DNA of 64,000 nucleotides from Gammaproteobacteria bacterium (GTDB taxonomy: Bacteria > Pseudomonadota > Gammaproteobacteria > Pseudomonadales > Cellvibrionaceae): contig SEBV01000001.1 of assembly GCA_004172865.1 (NCBI GenBank), positions 124,001 through 188,000 on the forward strand, given 5' to 3'. A model generated the notes under the pieces. It had not been told where the DNA came from. It saw nothing but the letters and a program-made list of their open reading frames with translations, and did no database searches. Every line of letters starts with the position of its first letter. Position 1 is the first letter of the stretch. Positions 35,542 to 44,251 of the stretch are shown one piece after another. A program made the position numbers and the translations under genes.

Positions 35542-38166
35542 ATGAGATCAAAATTCACCTCAATGCTCGGTGTATGCCTATTCGCTGCCAGCGCTTACAC
35601 AGTCGCCAGTGCTCAACCTATTTATCTAGACTCGGAAGGCGTCATCCGTTGGCAGGCCAGTAAAGAAGAGGTTCGCCTGTTCGGTGCTAATTACTGCGCG
35701 TTTTCCGGCAGCGACTATCGCATGGCCGAGATGGTTGGAGCGGATCATAAGGCCTTGATTGATGCCGACATGGGCCATTTTGCGCGTATGGGTTGGGACG
35801 CTATGCGCTTGTGTTCATGGGGCGATTGGGAAAATGCGGATGGTCTTGGCAACTTGGTTGAAAATAAGCAGTCGGATTTGATGGATTATTTGGTGAGCAA
35901 AGCGAGCGAGCGCGGCATTCAAATGTTGCTAACGCCCATCCACACTTATAACCCGGCTTATGCTGACAAATTCGGCGATGACAGTTACAAGCCCGCCGGT
36001 TTTTCGTCGCTTTATCCCCGCGATATTCTGGGCACTGAACCCAAGGCGATTGCCGCTGAGAGTAATTACGTTCAGCAGCTTCTCAACCACGTTAATCCTT
36101 ACAGTAAAAAAGCGCTCAAAGACGAACCGAATATTTTGTTTGTGGAAATGATTAATGAGCCTATCCATCACCCGGAAAATCTTCAGCAATCGGTCGGCTA
36201 TATCAATACTTTGGTGGATGCTGTGCGCAAAACCGGCAGCGAGCAAATAACGTTTCACAATTATTCGCAGGACTTCAAAATTCTGGATTCGCTGGCCGAA
36301 TCGAAAGTGCAGGGTGTGAGTTTTGGTTGGTATCCCAGCGGCTTGGTTTCCGGTCATACGCAACAGGGCAATTTTTTGCAGAGCGTGGATAAGTATCCCG
36401 ATCTGCTCAATTCCAAGATTTCAAACAAGCCGCGAATTGTTTACGAATTTGATCAGGGCGATTTAAATACTGGTTATCTTTTTCCCGCAATGGCGCGTAC
36501 CTATCGCAGTGTGGGCGCACAGTTTGCCGCTGTCTTCGCCTACGACATGCTCGAAACTGCACCTTACAATCTTGGTTGGCAAACACATTTTATTAATCTC
36601 GTACATACACCGCGCCAAGCCGTCAGCGCTGTAATCGCGGGCGAGGCCATGCGCCGCTTGCCGCGATTACAGCAATATGGCAATTATCCAGAAAACACTG
36701 AATTCGGTGATTTCAGCGTGGATTACGCCACTGATTCAAGTTTGTTGAACGCGCCCGATGCATTTATTAACGCGGGTGATACCAAAGTTGCACCGCGCAA
36801 ACCCGCGGAATTATCGCGCCTTGTCGGTTTTGGTTCTTCGTCAATTATCAACTACGAAGGCACCGGCGCTTATTTTCTGGATAAAGTTCGCGATGGTATT
36901 TGGCGGTTAGAAGTTTATCCCGATGAGATATTGGTGAGCGATCCCTTCGCGCAACCGCGTCTCGACAAAATTGTGTCGCGCCTTTATTTCAAATCCTGGC
37001 CCATGACAATTAAATTGCCGGATTTAGGTGCGCGCTTTAATGCAGAACCTTTAACGCTGCCTGCGGGTAGTAGTGGCAATAAACAGGTTGCTAAAAACAG
37101 TGTGATAAATGCGGCGCCCGGAGTGTGGTTACTAACTAAAAAAACTGACGTGAATTCTGATAGTTTGCCCGCAACAATTAATCGCGTTGGTTTTAAGGAA
37201 TATCACATCAATGCGCCCAAAACTTACCCGGATTTAATTCAAACCTTGGCACCGAGCGAATTTATAAATGATCAGCACGTGCAAATTAATGTTCGCCTGG
37301 CGAGTAAAAATCTTCCCGAAAATCTTTCACTTTATATTCGCGCCGTCGGCGGAAATTTTGATAAACCTATCGCCATGAAACGTATTCGCGGTTACGACTA
37401 CAGCGCGAGTCTTCCTGCTAATCATTTGCCGGTGGGCAATTACGAATATGTTGTCACGCTCACTGAAAATGGCCGAGCCACAAGTTTCCCGGGTGCATTC
37501 GCAGGGCAGCCGGGATTGTGGCCGTTTGCAGCGGAAAACCCGTGGACTTTTAGCATTAACTCTGCGCAAATCGATCTCACTATTTTTAATCCAAAGCAGG
37601 ATATTTCTTCGCTTTCCTTTGTGCGTTTGAGCGAAAAAGAGCGTACGGTTTTTCATAAATTAGTTGCGGGCGAGAGCACGAGTCAAAACGCTTTATCTCT
37701 ACGTGTGCAGCCTTTCGCGAATGGCGAAATGCCAGCGCATTATGCAGGCGGACTTTATATTGGCGACAAAATTTCTGCACGTGAAAAACTCGCCGCACAA
37801 GCAAAAACGATTGATGTTCGCGTGCGCGCAACTAATAGTAATCGCAAAACGCTGGAAATTTATTTAATTGAAAAAGATGGCTCAAGTTGGCGCGGCAACG
37901 TTGTTGCACAGAAAGAGTGGGCCACACAACGTATTCCATTGGAATCTCTGACGTTTGCAAAAAGCTTATTAATTCCAACGCCATTTCCCGGCTTGTGGAA
38001 TTACTGGCGTGAAGGCCCGAAAGCCCGCGCTAATAGTAAGATCCAGGTTGAAAATATCGAGCGACTTGAGCTGCGGGTTTATCCCAATCAAGGGGAAACC
38101 GGTAGCGACGATGCCAACAGTCTTGAAGTTGAATCCGTGCAGCTAGGTTACACAGCGGAGAAATAA
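35542..38166 (+). CDS. Secreted GH5-like (clan GH-A) glycoside hydrolase, unassigned subfamily
   Basis: 874 residues with a signal peptide (1-24, ending VASA). A TIM-barrel-like N-terminal half (~25-400) has the paired Glu pattern of clan GH-A: Glu206 in EMINEPI (acid/base) and Glu302 in IVYEFDQGD (nucleophile). The GANYCAFSGSDYRM opening resembles GH5-like proteins. The C-terminal half (~420-870) is beta-rich, with probable Ig-like and carbohydrate-binding modules. The substrate cannot be told; GH5 includes cellulases, mannanases and glucanases. GAGAGATTGCC precedes the ATG. It stands alone with its own terminator. Confidence 0.75.
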   Translation: MRSKFTSMLGVCLFAASAYTVASAQPIYLDSEGVIRWQASKEEVRLFGANYCAFSGSDYRMAEMVGADHKALIDADMGHFARMGWDAMRLCSWGDWENADGLGNLVENKQSDLMDYLVSKASERGIQMLLTPIHTYNPAYADKFGDDSYKPAGFSSLYPRDILGTEPKAIAAESNYVQQLLNHVNPYSKKALKDEPNILFVEMINEPIHHPENLQQSVGYINTLVDAVRKTGSEQITFHNYSQDFKILDSLAESKVQGVSFGWYPSGLVSGHTQQGNFLQSVDKYPDLLNSKISNKPRIVYEFDQGDLNTGYLFPAMARTYRSVGAQFAAVFAYDMLETAPYNLGWQTHFINLVHTPRQAVSAVIAGEAMRRLPRLQQYGNYPENTEFGDFSVDYATDSSLLNAPDAFINAGDTKVAPRKPAELSRLVGFGSSSIINYEGTGAYFLDKVRDGIWRLEVYPDEILVSDPFAQPRLDKIVSRLYFKSWPMTIKLPDLGARFNAEPLTLPAGSSGNKQVAKNSVINAAPGVWLLTKKTDVNSDSLPATINRVGFKEYHINAPKTYPDLIQTLAPSEFINDQHVQINVRLASKNLPENLSLYIRAVGGNFDKPIAMKRIRGYDYSASLPANHLPVGNYEYVVTLTENGRATSFPGAFAGQPGLWPFAAENPWTFSINSAQIDLTIFNPKQDISSLSFVRLSEKERTVFHKLVAGESTSQNALSLRVQPFANGEMPAHYAGGLYIGDKISAREKLAAQAKTIDVRVRATNSNRKTLEIYLIEKDGSSWRGNVVAQKEWATQRIPLESLTFAKSLLIPTPFPGLWNYWREGPKARANSKIQVENIERLELRVYPNQGETGSDDANSLEVESVQLGYTAEK

Positions 38167-38171
38167 AATAA

Positions 38172-38208
38172 TGCCGCAGATGCGAGTGTGCATCTGCGGC
38201 AGATTTTT
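38172..38208 (+). terminator. Terminator of the GH5-like gene
   Basis: GCCGCAGATG, 8-base loop, CATCTGCGGC followed by AGATTTTT. Confidence 0.85.
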
Positions 38209-38491
38209 CAAAAATTTACTGTCATTTTGTTGAGCATATTCCCGCTAATTCTCATAGAATTTTCTAATTTTTATCAACGATTCTTTTGACATTACTTAAC
38301 ACACCAAAAATGCTTTCCGTGTTTTAATTCGTTCACATCAAAAAATCATGTTTGCTTTTGCGCAATGATTTTTTCGATTGGCGCCATTTACTCTTTTTTC
38401 TGCAAAACACTGTTACTTTTCAAACAAATTCGCGGCATAAAGTTTGCTGCTTGTTAATTTCCTTAAATGTTTATTTGTGGAGGTTGCGAAT

Positions 38492-38869
38492 ATGTCATCG
38501 AAATTTTCTATTAAAACGGTTGTGATTGGTTTGGCGGCTGCATTTATTGCTGATGCGGGTTGGGCGCATCATGGTTGGGCAGGTAATGACGAAAAACAAC
38601 TTGATTTAACCGGCACCGTCGTAAAGGCAGTGAGCCTTGCGGGGCCGCACGCGAATTTGCAGATACGAGCGCAAGGCCAAGTTTGGGATATCACCTTAGC
38701 GCCGCCAGCGCGCACCGAAAAAGCAGGATTGAAAGAAGATAGCATTCCCCTTGGTGCCGAAGTTACGGTGAGCGGGCATCGCAGTAGTGACCCGAAACGC
38801 TTTGAAATTAAAACCGAGCGCGTTACTTATCAAGGCAAAGTATTTAACGTTTATCCCGACCGCGAGTAA
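38492..38869 (+). CDS. Exported DUF6152-type protein
   Basis: 125 residues from ATG 38492, with GTGGAGG upstream; the earlier start at 38444 is less likely. Signal peptide (ending WAHH) and a small beta-barrel-like fold with PHANLQIRAQGQVWDITLAPP and GAEVTVSGHRSSDP. The family is found next to sugar-oxidising or membrane genes; function unknown. It is followed by a membrane protein 5 bases downstream. Confidence 0.7.
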   Translation: MSSKFSIKTVVIGLAAAFIADAGWAHHGWAGNDEKQLDLTGTVVKAVSLAGPHANLQIRAQGQVWDITLAPPARTEKAGLKEDSIPLGAEVTVSGHRSSDPKRFEIKTERVTYQGKVFNVYPDRE

Positions 38870-38874
38870 GTTCT

Positions 38875-39366
38875 GTGCTTTTGGATGCTGTACTGATTAC
38901 TGCTGAAAAATCTGCGCTGGGAATGGCGATACGCGATCTTGGTAGCTGGAGTTACGCGCTTATTAATCTCGTGCATATATTCAGCATTGCCGCTGTGTTT
39001 GGAGCGATGCTGATGTTGGATTTGCGTTTGCTGGGTTGGCGGCGTCATATAAATTTGGCCGATCTTAGCGCAACAACTTTGCCGATTGCAGTGACCGGTT
39101 TTGTCGGCGCAGTTATTAGCGGCTTGTGTATGCTCTCGGTAAATGCCAGTGAATATATTGGCAATCCATTTCTGGTTATTAAATTCGGCGCTTTATTGTT
39201 GGCGTTGATCAATGCGGCGGTAATTCGTTTTGTTCCTGCGTGGAAATTGCGTAGGGTTCATGAGCCGCAAGGTCGAGCGAAGTTGGCGTTAGCCAGTTTT
39301 GGTTTGGTGTCGCTGCTGTGTTGGGTCACGGTAGTCAGCGCCGGGCGAATGATTGCCTATTGGTAA
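38875..39366 (+). CDS. DUF6644-type integral membrane protein
   Basis: 163 residues with a GTG start 5 bases after the previous stop; ATG 38923 is an alternative. Four membrane segments (for example ALINLVHIFSIAAVFGAMLML and LCWVTVVSAGRMIAYW). Its adjacency to the DUF6152 gene points to one operon and a shared role. Confidence 0.65.
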   Translation: MLLDAVLITAEKSALGMAIRDLGSWSYALINLVHIFSIAAVFGAMLMLDLRLLGWRRHINLADLSATTLPIAVTGFVGAVISGLCMLSVNASEYIGNPFLVIKFGALLLALINAAVIRFVPAWKLRRVHEPQGRAKLALASFGLVSLLCWVTVVSAGRMIAYW

Positions 39367-39591
39367 ACCTAATAAATTGAGCTGAAGCAATTGGGTAATT
39401 TCAGCAAAATTCATGTTCATAATTACGCCTGTTTTTTTGTAGTAAGATCCGGCACTTGGTGGGTTGGGTTTAATAACGAAGAAACCGTCATAGTGTTTGC
39501 TGCCGCCATAATTCAAGTTAACGGAATAGGGCCTGTTGCAAGTGAATAGGTAGAAAAATAAATTTACAAATCATTATTGGGAGTCACGAGA

Positions 39592-40713
39592 ATGCAAATA
39601 ATGCGTCAGTTACAGATCTTTATATCGGGCTTGCTCGTGGCATCTTTGCTGGGAGCGGTGTCAGCATCGGCGGCATTACCCATCGAAAAAATAAAATTAC
39701 CGCCGGGTTTTGAAATCAGTGTGTTTGCAGAAGATGTTGTGAACGCACGTTCGCTCTCGCTGGGCGATGCCCAAACATTATTTGTCAGCACGCGTACCCA
39801 GGGAAAGGTGTACGCCATTAAACACGATGGCACCAAAGCGCAAAAAATTATCACCATTGCGACGGGGCTAAATCAGCCTAACGGCATTGCCTTTCGTAAA
39901 GGCGCTCTGTACGTAGCCGAAATCAATCGCATTTTGCGTTACGACAATATTGAGGCTCAGTTGGATAACCCGCCAAAACCCGTCGTTATTACTACGCAAT
40001 ATCCAAGCGATACCCATCACGGCTGGAAATTTATTCGCTTTGGCCCGGATGGATTGTTGTACGTGCCCATAGGCGCGCCTTGCAATATTTGTGAGCCGGG
40101 CGACCCTTACGCGAGCATCACACGCATTAATGTGGATACGCCTAACGCCAAGCCGGAAATTTTTGCGCGCGGTATTCGCAACACTGTAGGTTTTGATTGG
40201 AATCCAAAAACCGGCGAGCTGTGGTTCACCGATAATGGTCGCGATATGTTGGGCGACGATATTCCGCCCGAAGAATTGAATCGCGCGGCAAAAGCGGGCC
40301 AGCATTTTGGTTACCCTTATTGTCACGGTGGCGATATTACCGACCCCGAATTCGGCAGCGAGCGTAAGTGCGATGAGTTCACGCCGCCAGAAGTGAAATT
40401 CCAGGCGCACTCGGCAGGTTTGGGTTTGCGTTTTTACACGGGTAATTCTTTCCCTGCGGAATATCGCAATCAAATCTTTATCGCCCAACATGGCTCGTGG
40501 AATCGCACCAAAAAAGTCGGCTATAAAATTGTGAGTGTGGATGCGTCTAAAGACGGCCAAAAACCTGAGTACAAAGTTTTCGCCGAAGGCTGGCTCGATA
40601 AAGAAAATGCCTGGGGCCGCCCGGTAGATGTGTTGGTTCTGCCAGATGGTTCGCTGCTGGTGTCAGACGATACGGCCAACGCGATTTACCGCATTAGTTA
40701 CAAAAAGCCTTAA
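39592..40713 (+). CDS. PQQ-dependent sugar (sorbosone-like) dehydrogenase
   Basis: 373 residues from ATG 39592, with GGGAG 8 bases upstream; TTG 39577 is rejected. Signal peptide (ending AASA). Six-bladed propeller with the family signatures: NGIAFRKGALYVAE, HHGWKFIRFGPDGLLYVPIGAPCN, GIRNTVGFDWNPKTGELWFTDNG, FGYPYCHGG and HGSWNRTK. The enzyme oxidises aldose sugars with a PQQ cofactor in the periplasm, or belongs to the Hhip-like relatives. The two genes before it may be functional partners. Confidence 0.82.
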   Translation: MQIMRQLQIFISGLLVASLLGAVSASAALPIEKIKLPPGFEISVFAEDVVNARSLSLGDAQTLFVSTRTQGKVYAIKHDGTKAQKIITIATGLNQPNGIAFRKGALYVAEINRILRYDNIEAQLDNPPKPVVITTQYPSDTHHGWKFIRFGPDGLLYVPIGAPCNICEPGDPYASITRINVDTPNAKPEIFARGIRNTVGFDWNPKTGELWFTDNGRDMLGDDIPPEELNRAAKAGQHFGYPYCHGGDITDPEFGSERKCDEFTPPEVKFQAHSAGLGLRFYTGNSFPAEYRNQIFIAQHGSWNRTKKVGYKIVSVDASKDGQKPEYKVFAEGWLDKENAWGRPVDVLVLPDGSLLVSDDTANAIYRISYKKP

Positions 40714-41136
40714 TTATTTCCTCGTTAGTTTTATCGCGCGGAATTTTCACCTCCCTCGGGGCTGAAAATTCCGCGTTTTCATTTAGGGTGTGGCCATTTT
40801 GTTTATTGATGATTCCCTCCTTTAGTTTCTCTTCTATCACCATCATGTATCTGCATTCGAACTCCGATGGAGAAAAACAGGACGTCTAGATTTGATTCGG
40901 GTGTATAAACGTACCAGCACTTCGCGAAAGCGCACCTTTATCAATTCGGGCCCATTTTAACGACCTATATCGGGCCAGATTCATTTTCACTTGCGCACAA
41001 AGTGGAGCGAAGCCTGTTTCGAATAATGTGATTATTGGATTGAATCGGCAGGCGCGAGTCTGTGTCGGTTTCCATATTCGGTCTTGCCAGAAAATGCGTG
41101 CTGCCGGGTGCTTTAAATAATTAGAACGAGTCTCTG
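40714..41136. other. Intergenic region upstream of GH20
   Basis: 423 bases with the terminator at 40737-40779 and the GH20 promoter region. A minus-strand frame here overlaps the GH20 start and is a shadow. Nothing else recognised. Confidence 0.45.
40737..40779 (+). terminator. Terminator of the sugar dehydrogenase gene
   Basis: 13-base arms CGCGGAATTTTCA and TGAAAATTCCGCG followed by TTTTC. Confidence 0.88.
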
Positions 41137-43743
41137 ATGATGAAGAAATGCATTCACCTAATGTTATGGTTATTTTTTTCGTATTTTTTATGTGCCGCCC
41201 CATTTGCCGCAGCCGCTTCTGGCGCTGCGCAAAAACCCTTAACTCAGCAGCAGCTTTCCGACTTTGCCAAAAACACAAATTTTAAATTCGGTGTGATAAG
41301 CAATTTCGATGACGCTGGCGATAAAACAAAAGTCAGGATGACACTTTCCAATAAATCGGATGTTTCCCTGCCTGCAGGTGAATCGACCTGGCGTATTTAT
41401 TTTCACGGCATGCGGAAATTTAGTGTTTCCGAAAAAGCGCCAATCCGTATTAATCGGGTGATTGGGGACTTGACTGAAATCGTTCCTACCAAGGCTTTCC
41501 CAGGTTTGGATAAGGGCGCGGTATTGGAAATTATCACTGACGCAAGCCATTGGGTTGTGACCCAGAATGATTTTATGCCGCGCGCCTTTATTACAGCAGA
41601 CGGTTTAACACCAGCTTTGTTTGCGAATACGGACACCGAAACGTTCGAAAATTTTGTTGAACCCTTTGTCACACCCCAACAGCAGCAACGCTTTGGAAAG
41701 GAAACAAAAGACTTGTATGTAGTAGCGACCGCCCAGTCTCGCTACAAAGATAATGGTTCGGTAGCGCAAACCAAAATCCCGGCTCAGGAAGTTGTCAGCC
41801 GCATTATTCCCAAGCCTGTTTCTACAAAAATTAAATCTGGCGTAACCCTGTTAGATGCAAGTTGGGAAATTCGCTATGCGGGGCTTTTAGCTTCTGAAGC
41901 AACCTATTTTCAGAATGAACTCGACGCGGCAGGCATAGCTTTAAAGTCCGCGCCGGATACCGAATCAGTAAGCGGAAAAGCAATTGTCCTGCTTTCCGAT
42001 GCAAGCATTGAATCTGAAGGCTACGAGCTGGTTATCGACGAAAAGAAAATCGTCATTAAAGGTGGCGATAACGCTGGAGTGTTCTACGGATTGCAAAGCC
42101 TGCTTAATTTAATGACTGCACCGCGCGCCAGTCAGTACGAATTACCACGCCTTACAATCACCGATTCACCGCGTTATAAATGGCGCGGCATGCATTACGA
42201 TATGGCCCGGAATTTCCACGGCAAGGCCGCGACGTTGCGTTTGATCGATCAAATGTCGCACTACAAACTCAATAAATTGCACATGCATTTAACGGAAGAT
42301 GAAGGCTGGCGAATCGAAATTCCCGGCTTGCCAGAGCTTACCGAAATAGGTGCAAATCGCTGTTTTGATTTAACTGAACAGAAGTGTTTGATCACCCAGC
42401 TTGGCACCGGGCCTTTTAAAACCGGCAATGGAAACGGATTTTATACCACTGACGATTTCATAGAAATCCTGAAATACGCCGCAGTCCGCCATGTGGATGT
42501 TATCCCCGAAGTCGATATGCCCGGCCATGCCCGCGCCGCTATCAAATCCATGCAAGCACGTTACAAACGCTTGCTGGCTGAAGGCAAAAAGAGCGATGCA
42601 GAACAATACTTGCTCTCAGACCCGAATGACCAATCGCAATATATGTCAGTGCAAACTTACAAAGACAACGCCATTAATGTGTGCCTTCCTTCTACCTATG
42701 TTTTTGTGGATAAAGTGGTTTACGAAATTCAGCAGATGTATCGTAAAGCCGGGCTGAATTTAGCGACTTTTCATATGGGTGGTGATGAAGTCGGCAAGGG
42801 CGCATGGCAAAAATCGCCCGTCTGCCAAGCGCTGTTTGCATCTGGCCAAGCCGGTTTGGTTGGTGTGACCGATCTCAAGCCTTATTTTGTAGAGAAAGTT
42901 TCTAAAATTACCAGCAACCGAGGCATGGCGTTAGCAGGTTGGGAAGATGGTTTGATGTATGACCCGCTCACCGTTTTCAACCGCAAGCAATTCGCGAATG
43001 AGCAAGTTGTGGGTATGGCGTGGGACAACATTTGGGAAGCAGGCCTTGCGGATCGCGCTTATCGCTTGGCGAATAATGGTTACAAAGTTGTGCTGGTGCC
43101 GTCTTCGCATTTGTATTTCGATCATCCTTACGAAGCAAACCCGGAGGAGCGCGGCGCTTATTGGGCGACGCGTTACAGCGATACCCGCAAGGTGTTTGAA
43201 TTTATGCCGGATAATTACTACGCGAATGCCGACAAAACCGCTGAAGGAAAACCAATCACCAATCTTGAAGCCTTGGTGGGTCGCAAAATGATCCCGCTAA
43301 CTAAACCCGACAACATTTTGGGTATGCAAGGTGCGGTTTGGACCGAGGCAATTCGCACTCCCGAGCAGTTGGAGCAAATGGTTTATCCACGAATTATGGC
43401 TCTGGCTGAACGGGCTTGGCATAAAGCGACTTGGGAGGCAGATCGTCCATCAAAAACAGAGCGCGAACACGACTGGTCGGTTTTTACAAATGTATTAACG
43501 CAGCGCGTTTTGCCCAAGTTAGCGCTCTCCGGTTCAGCGTTTTATATTCCACCACCTGGGGGTGTTGTTAATGATGGACTCTTGTTCGCGAACTCGGCGC
43601 AACAGGGTCTGGAGATTGAATACAGTATTGATGGCGGTTCAACCTGGCGCCCCTACAGTGAACAAGTAAAAGTACCCGCGAACAGCAAAGTGAGCCTGCG
43701 CAGTAAACAAGGTAACGTTTATAGCCGCGCGACGAACTTGTAA
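41137..43743 (+). CDS. GH20 beta-N-acetylhexosaminidase (chitobiase-like)
   Basis: 868 residues, close to the length of known chitobiases. Signal peptide (ending AAAA). N-terminal chitobiase-type sandwich (~30-200), GH20 accessory domain (~215-340), catalytic barrel from SPRYKWRGMHYDMAR (~350) with the Asp550-Glu551 catalytic pair in HMGGDEVGKG, then a C-terminal Ig-like domain. It releases terminal GlcNAc from chitobiose or related glycans by substrate-assisted catalysis. The TonB receptor downstream suggests that the products or larger oligomers are imported. Confidence 0.92.
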   Translation: MMKKCIHLMLWLFFSYFLCAAPFAAAASGAAQKPLTQQQLSDFAKNTNFKFGVISNFDDAGDKTKVRMTLSNKSDVSLPAGESTWRIYFHGMRKFSVSEKAPIRINRVIGDLTEIVPTKAFPGLDKGAVLEIITDASHWVVTQNDFMPRAFITADGLTPALFANTDTETFENFVEPFVTPQQQQRFGKETKDLYVVATAQSRYKDNGSVAQTKIPAQEVVSRIIPKPVSTKIKSGVTLLDASWEIRYAGLLASEATYFQNELDAAGIALKSAPDTESVSGKAIVLLSDASIESEGYELVIDEKKIVIKGGDNAGVFYGLQSLLNLMTAPRASQYELPRLTITDSPRYKWRGMHYDMARNFHGKAATLRLIDQMSHYKLNKLHMHLTEDEGWRIEIPGLPELTEIGANRCFDLTEQKCLITQLGTGPFKTGNGNGFYTTDDFIEILKYAAVRHVDVIPEVDMPGHARAAIKSMQARYKRLLAEGKKSDAEQYLLSDPNDQSQYMSVQTYKDNAINVCLPSTYVFVDKVVYEIQQMYRKAGLNLATFHMGGDEVGKGAWQKSPVCQALFASGQAGLVGVTDLKPYFVEKVSKITSNRGMALAGWEDGLMYDPLTVFNRKQFANEQVVGMAWDNIWEAGLADRAYRLANNGYKVVLVPSSHLYFDHPYEANPEERGAYWATRYSDTRKVFEFMPDNYYANADKTAEGKPITNLEALVGRKMIPLTKPDNILGMQGAVWTEAIRTPEQLEQMVYPRIMALAERAWHKATWEADRPSKTEREHDWSVFTNVLTQRVLPKLALSGSAFYIPPPGGVVNDGLLFANSAQQGLEIEYSIDGGSTWRPYSEQVKVPANSKVSLRSKQGNVYSRATNL

Positions 43744-43773
43744 GTTATCGATTGGTGATTCGCGAGTTGTATT

Positions 43774-43799
43774 AAAGCCCGGTTATGCCGGGCTTTTTT
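43774..43799 (+). terminator. Terminator of GH20
   Basis: AAAGCCCGG, loop TTATG, CCGGGCTT followed by TTTTG, 31 bases after the stop. Confidence 0.92.
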
Positions 43800-44108
43800 G
43801 AATCATCAACAAGTCGATTCAATTTAATCAAAAATTTTCCTACACAATCTTGCCGCTCGTCCGACTTTAGGACTTCAAGTGCCGAAAGTCGTACTTCCCC
43901 AACCGGAAATCGCACCCGTTGACTAAGGTTTAGATGAAAAGTTACGTAAATTAGTCCGTATCTCCATACCACAAAATTTTCTACCAGTTTTTTGCGTGGA
44001 TAATGAGGACTTAAAAGCCATTTTAGTGAGGAAATATTTTAATTTTAGTAAAAACAAAGGGTTATGTGTGGATCACTTTAGCTCCCGATAATGAATCGGG
44101 CCATGTTA

Positions 44109-44131
44109 GCGCTTTGATCAAAGTGAAGCGC
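44109..44131. promoter_or_regulatory. Dyad operator candidate upstream of the TonB receptor
   Basis: CTTTGATCAAAG (44112-44123) is a perfect 12-base palindrome, flanked by GCGCTT (44109-44114) and AAGCGC (44126-44131). It lies 120-145 bases before the receptor start. Probably a repressor or activator site for the locus; the regulator is unknown. Confidence 0.45.
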
Positions 44132-44251
44132 ACCGGGTTTGGGGCTTTGCAATTCTGTAGCTGTATTGAGTTGAGAGCGATATTTGACCATTACGATTTT
44201 TATTGTGGGTTAGCCAAATGAGTACACACACTCCCGAGAGAGGAATTCTAC

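Larger units (their letters stand above)
43744..44251. other. Region between GH20 and the TonB receptor
   Basis: 508 bases. Contains the GH20 terminator and the dyad at 44109-44131. A minus-strand frame near 43800-43970 has no ribosome site and is not called. Confidence 0.45.

Noticed and set aside
40886-41278. 130-codon minus-strand frame before GH20
   Set aside because: Overlaps the GH20 start and signal peptide region antisense; no supporting features.
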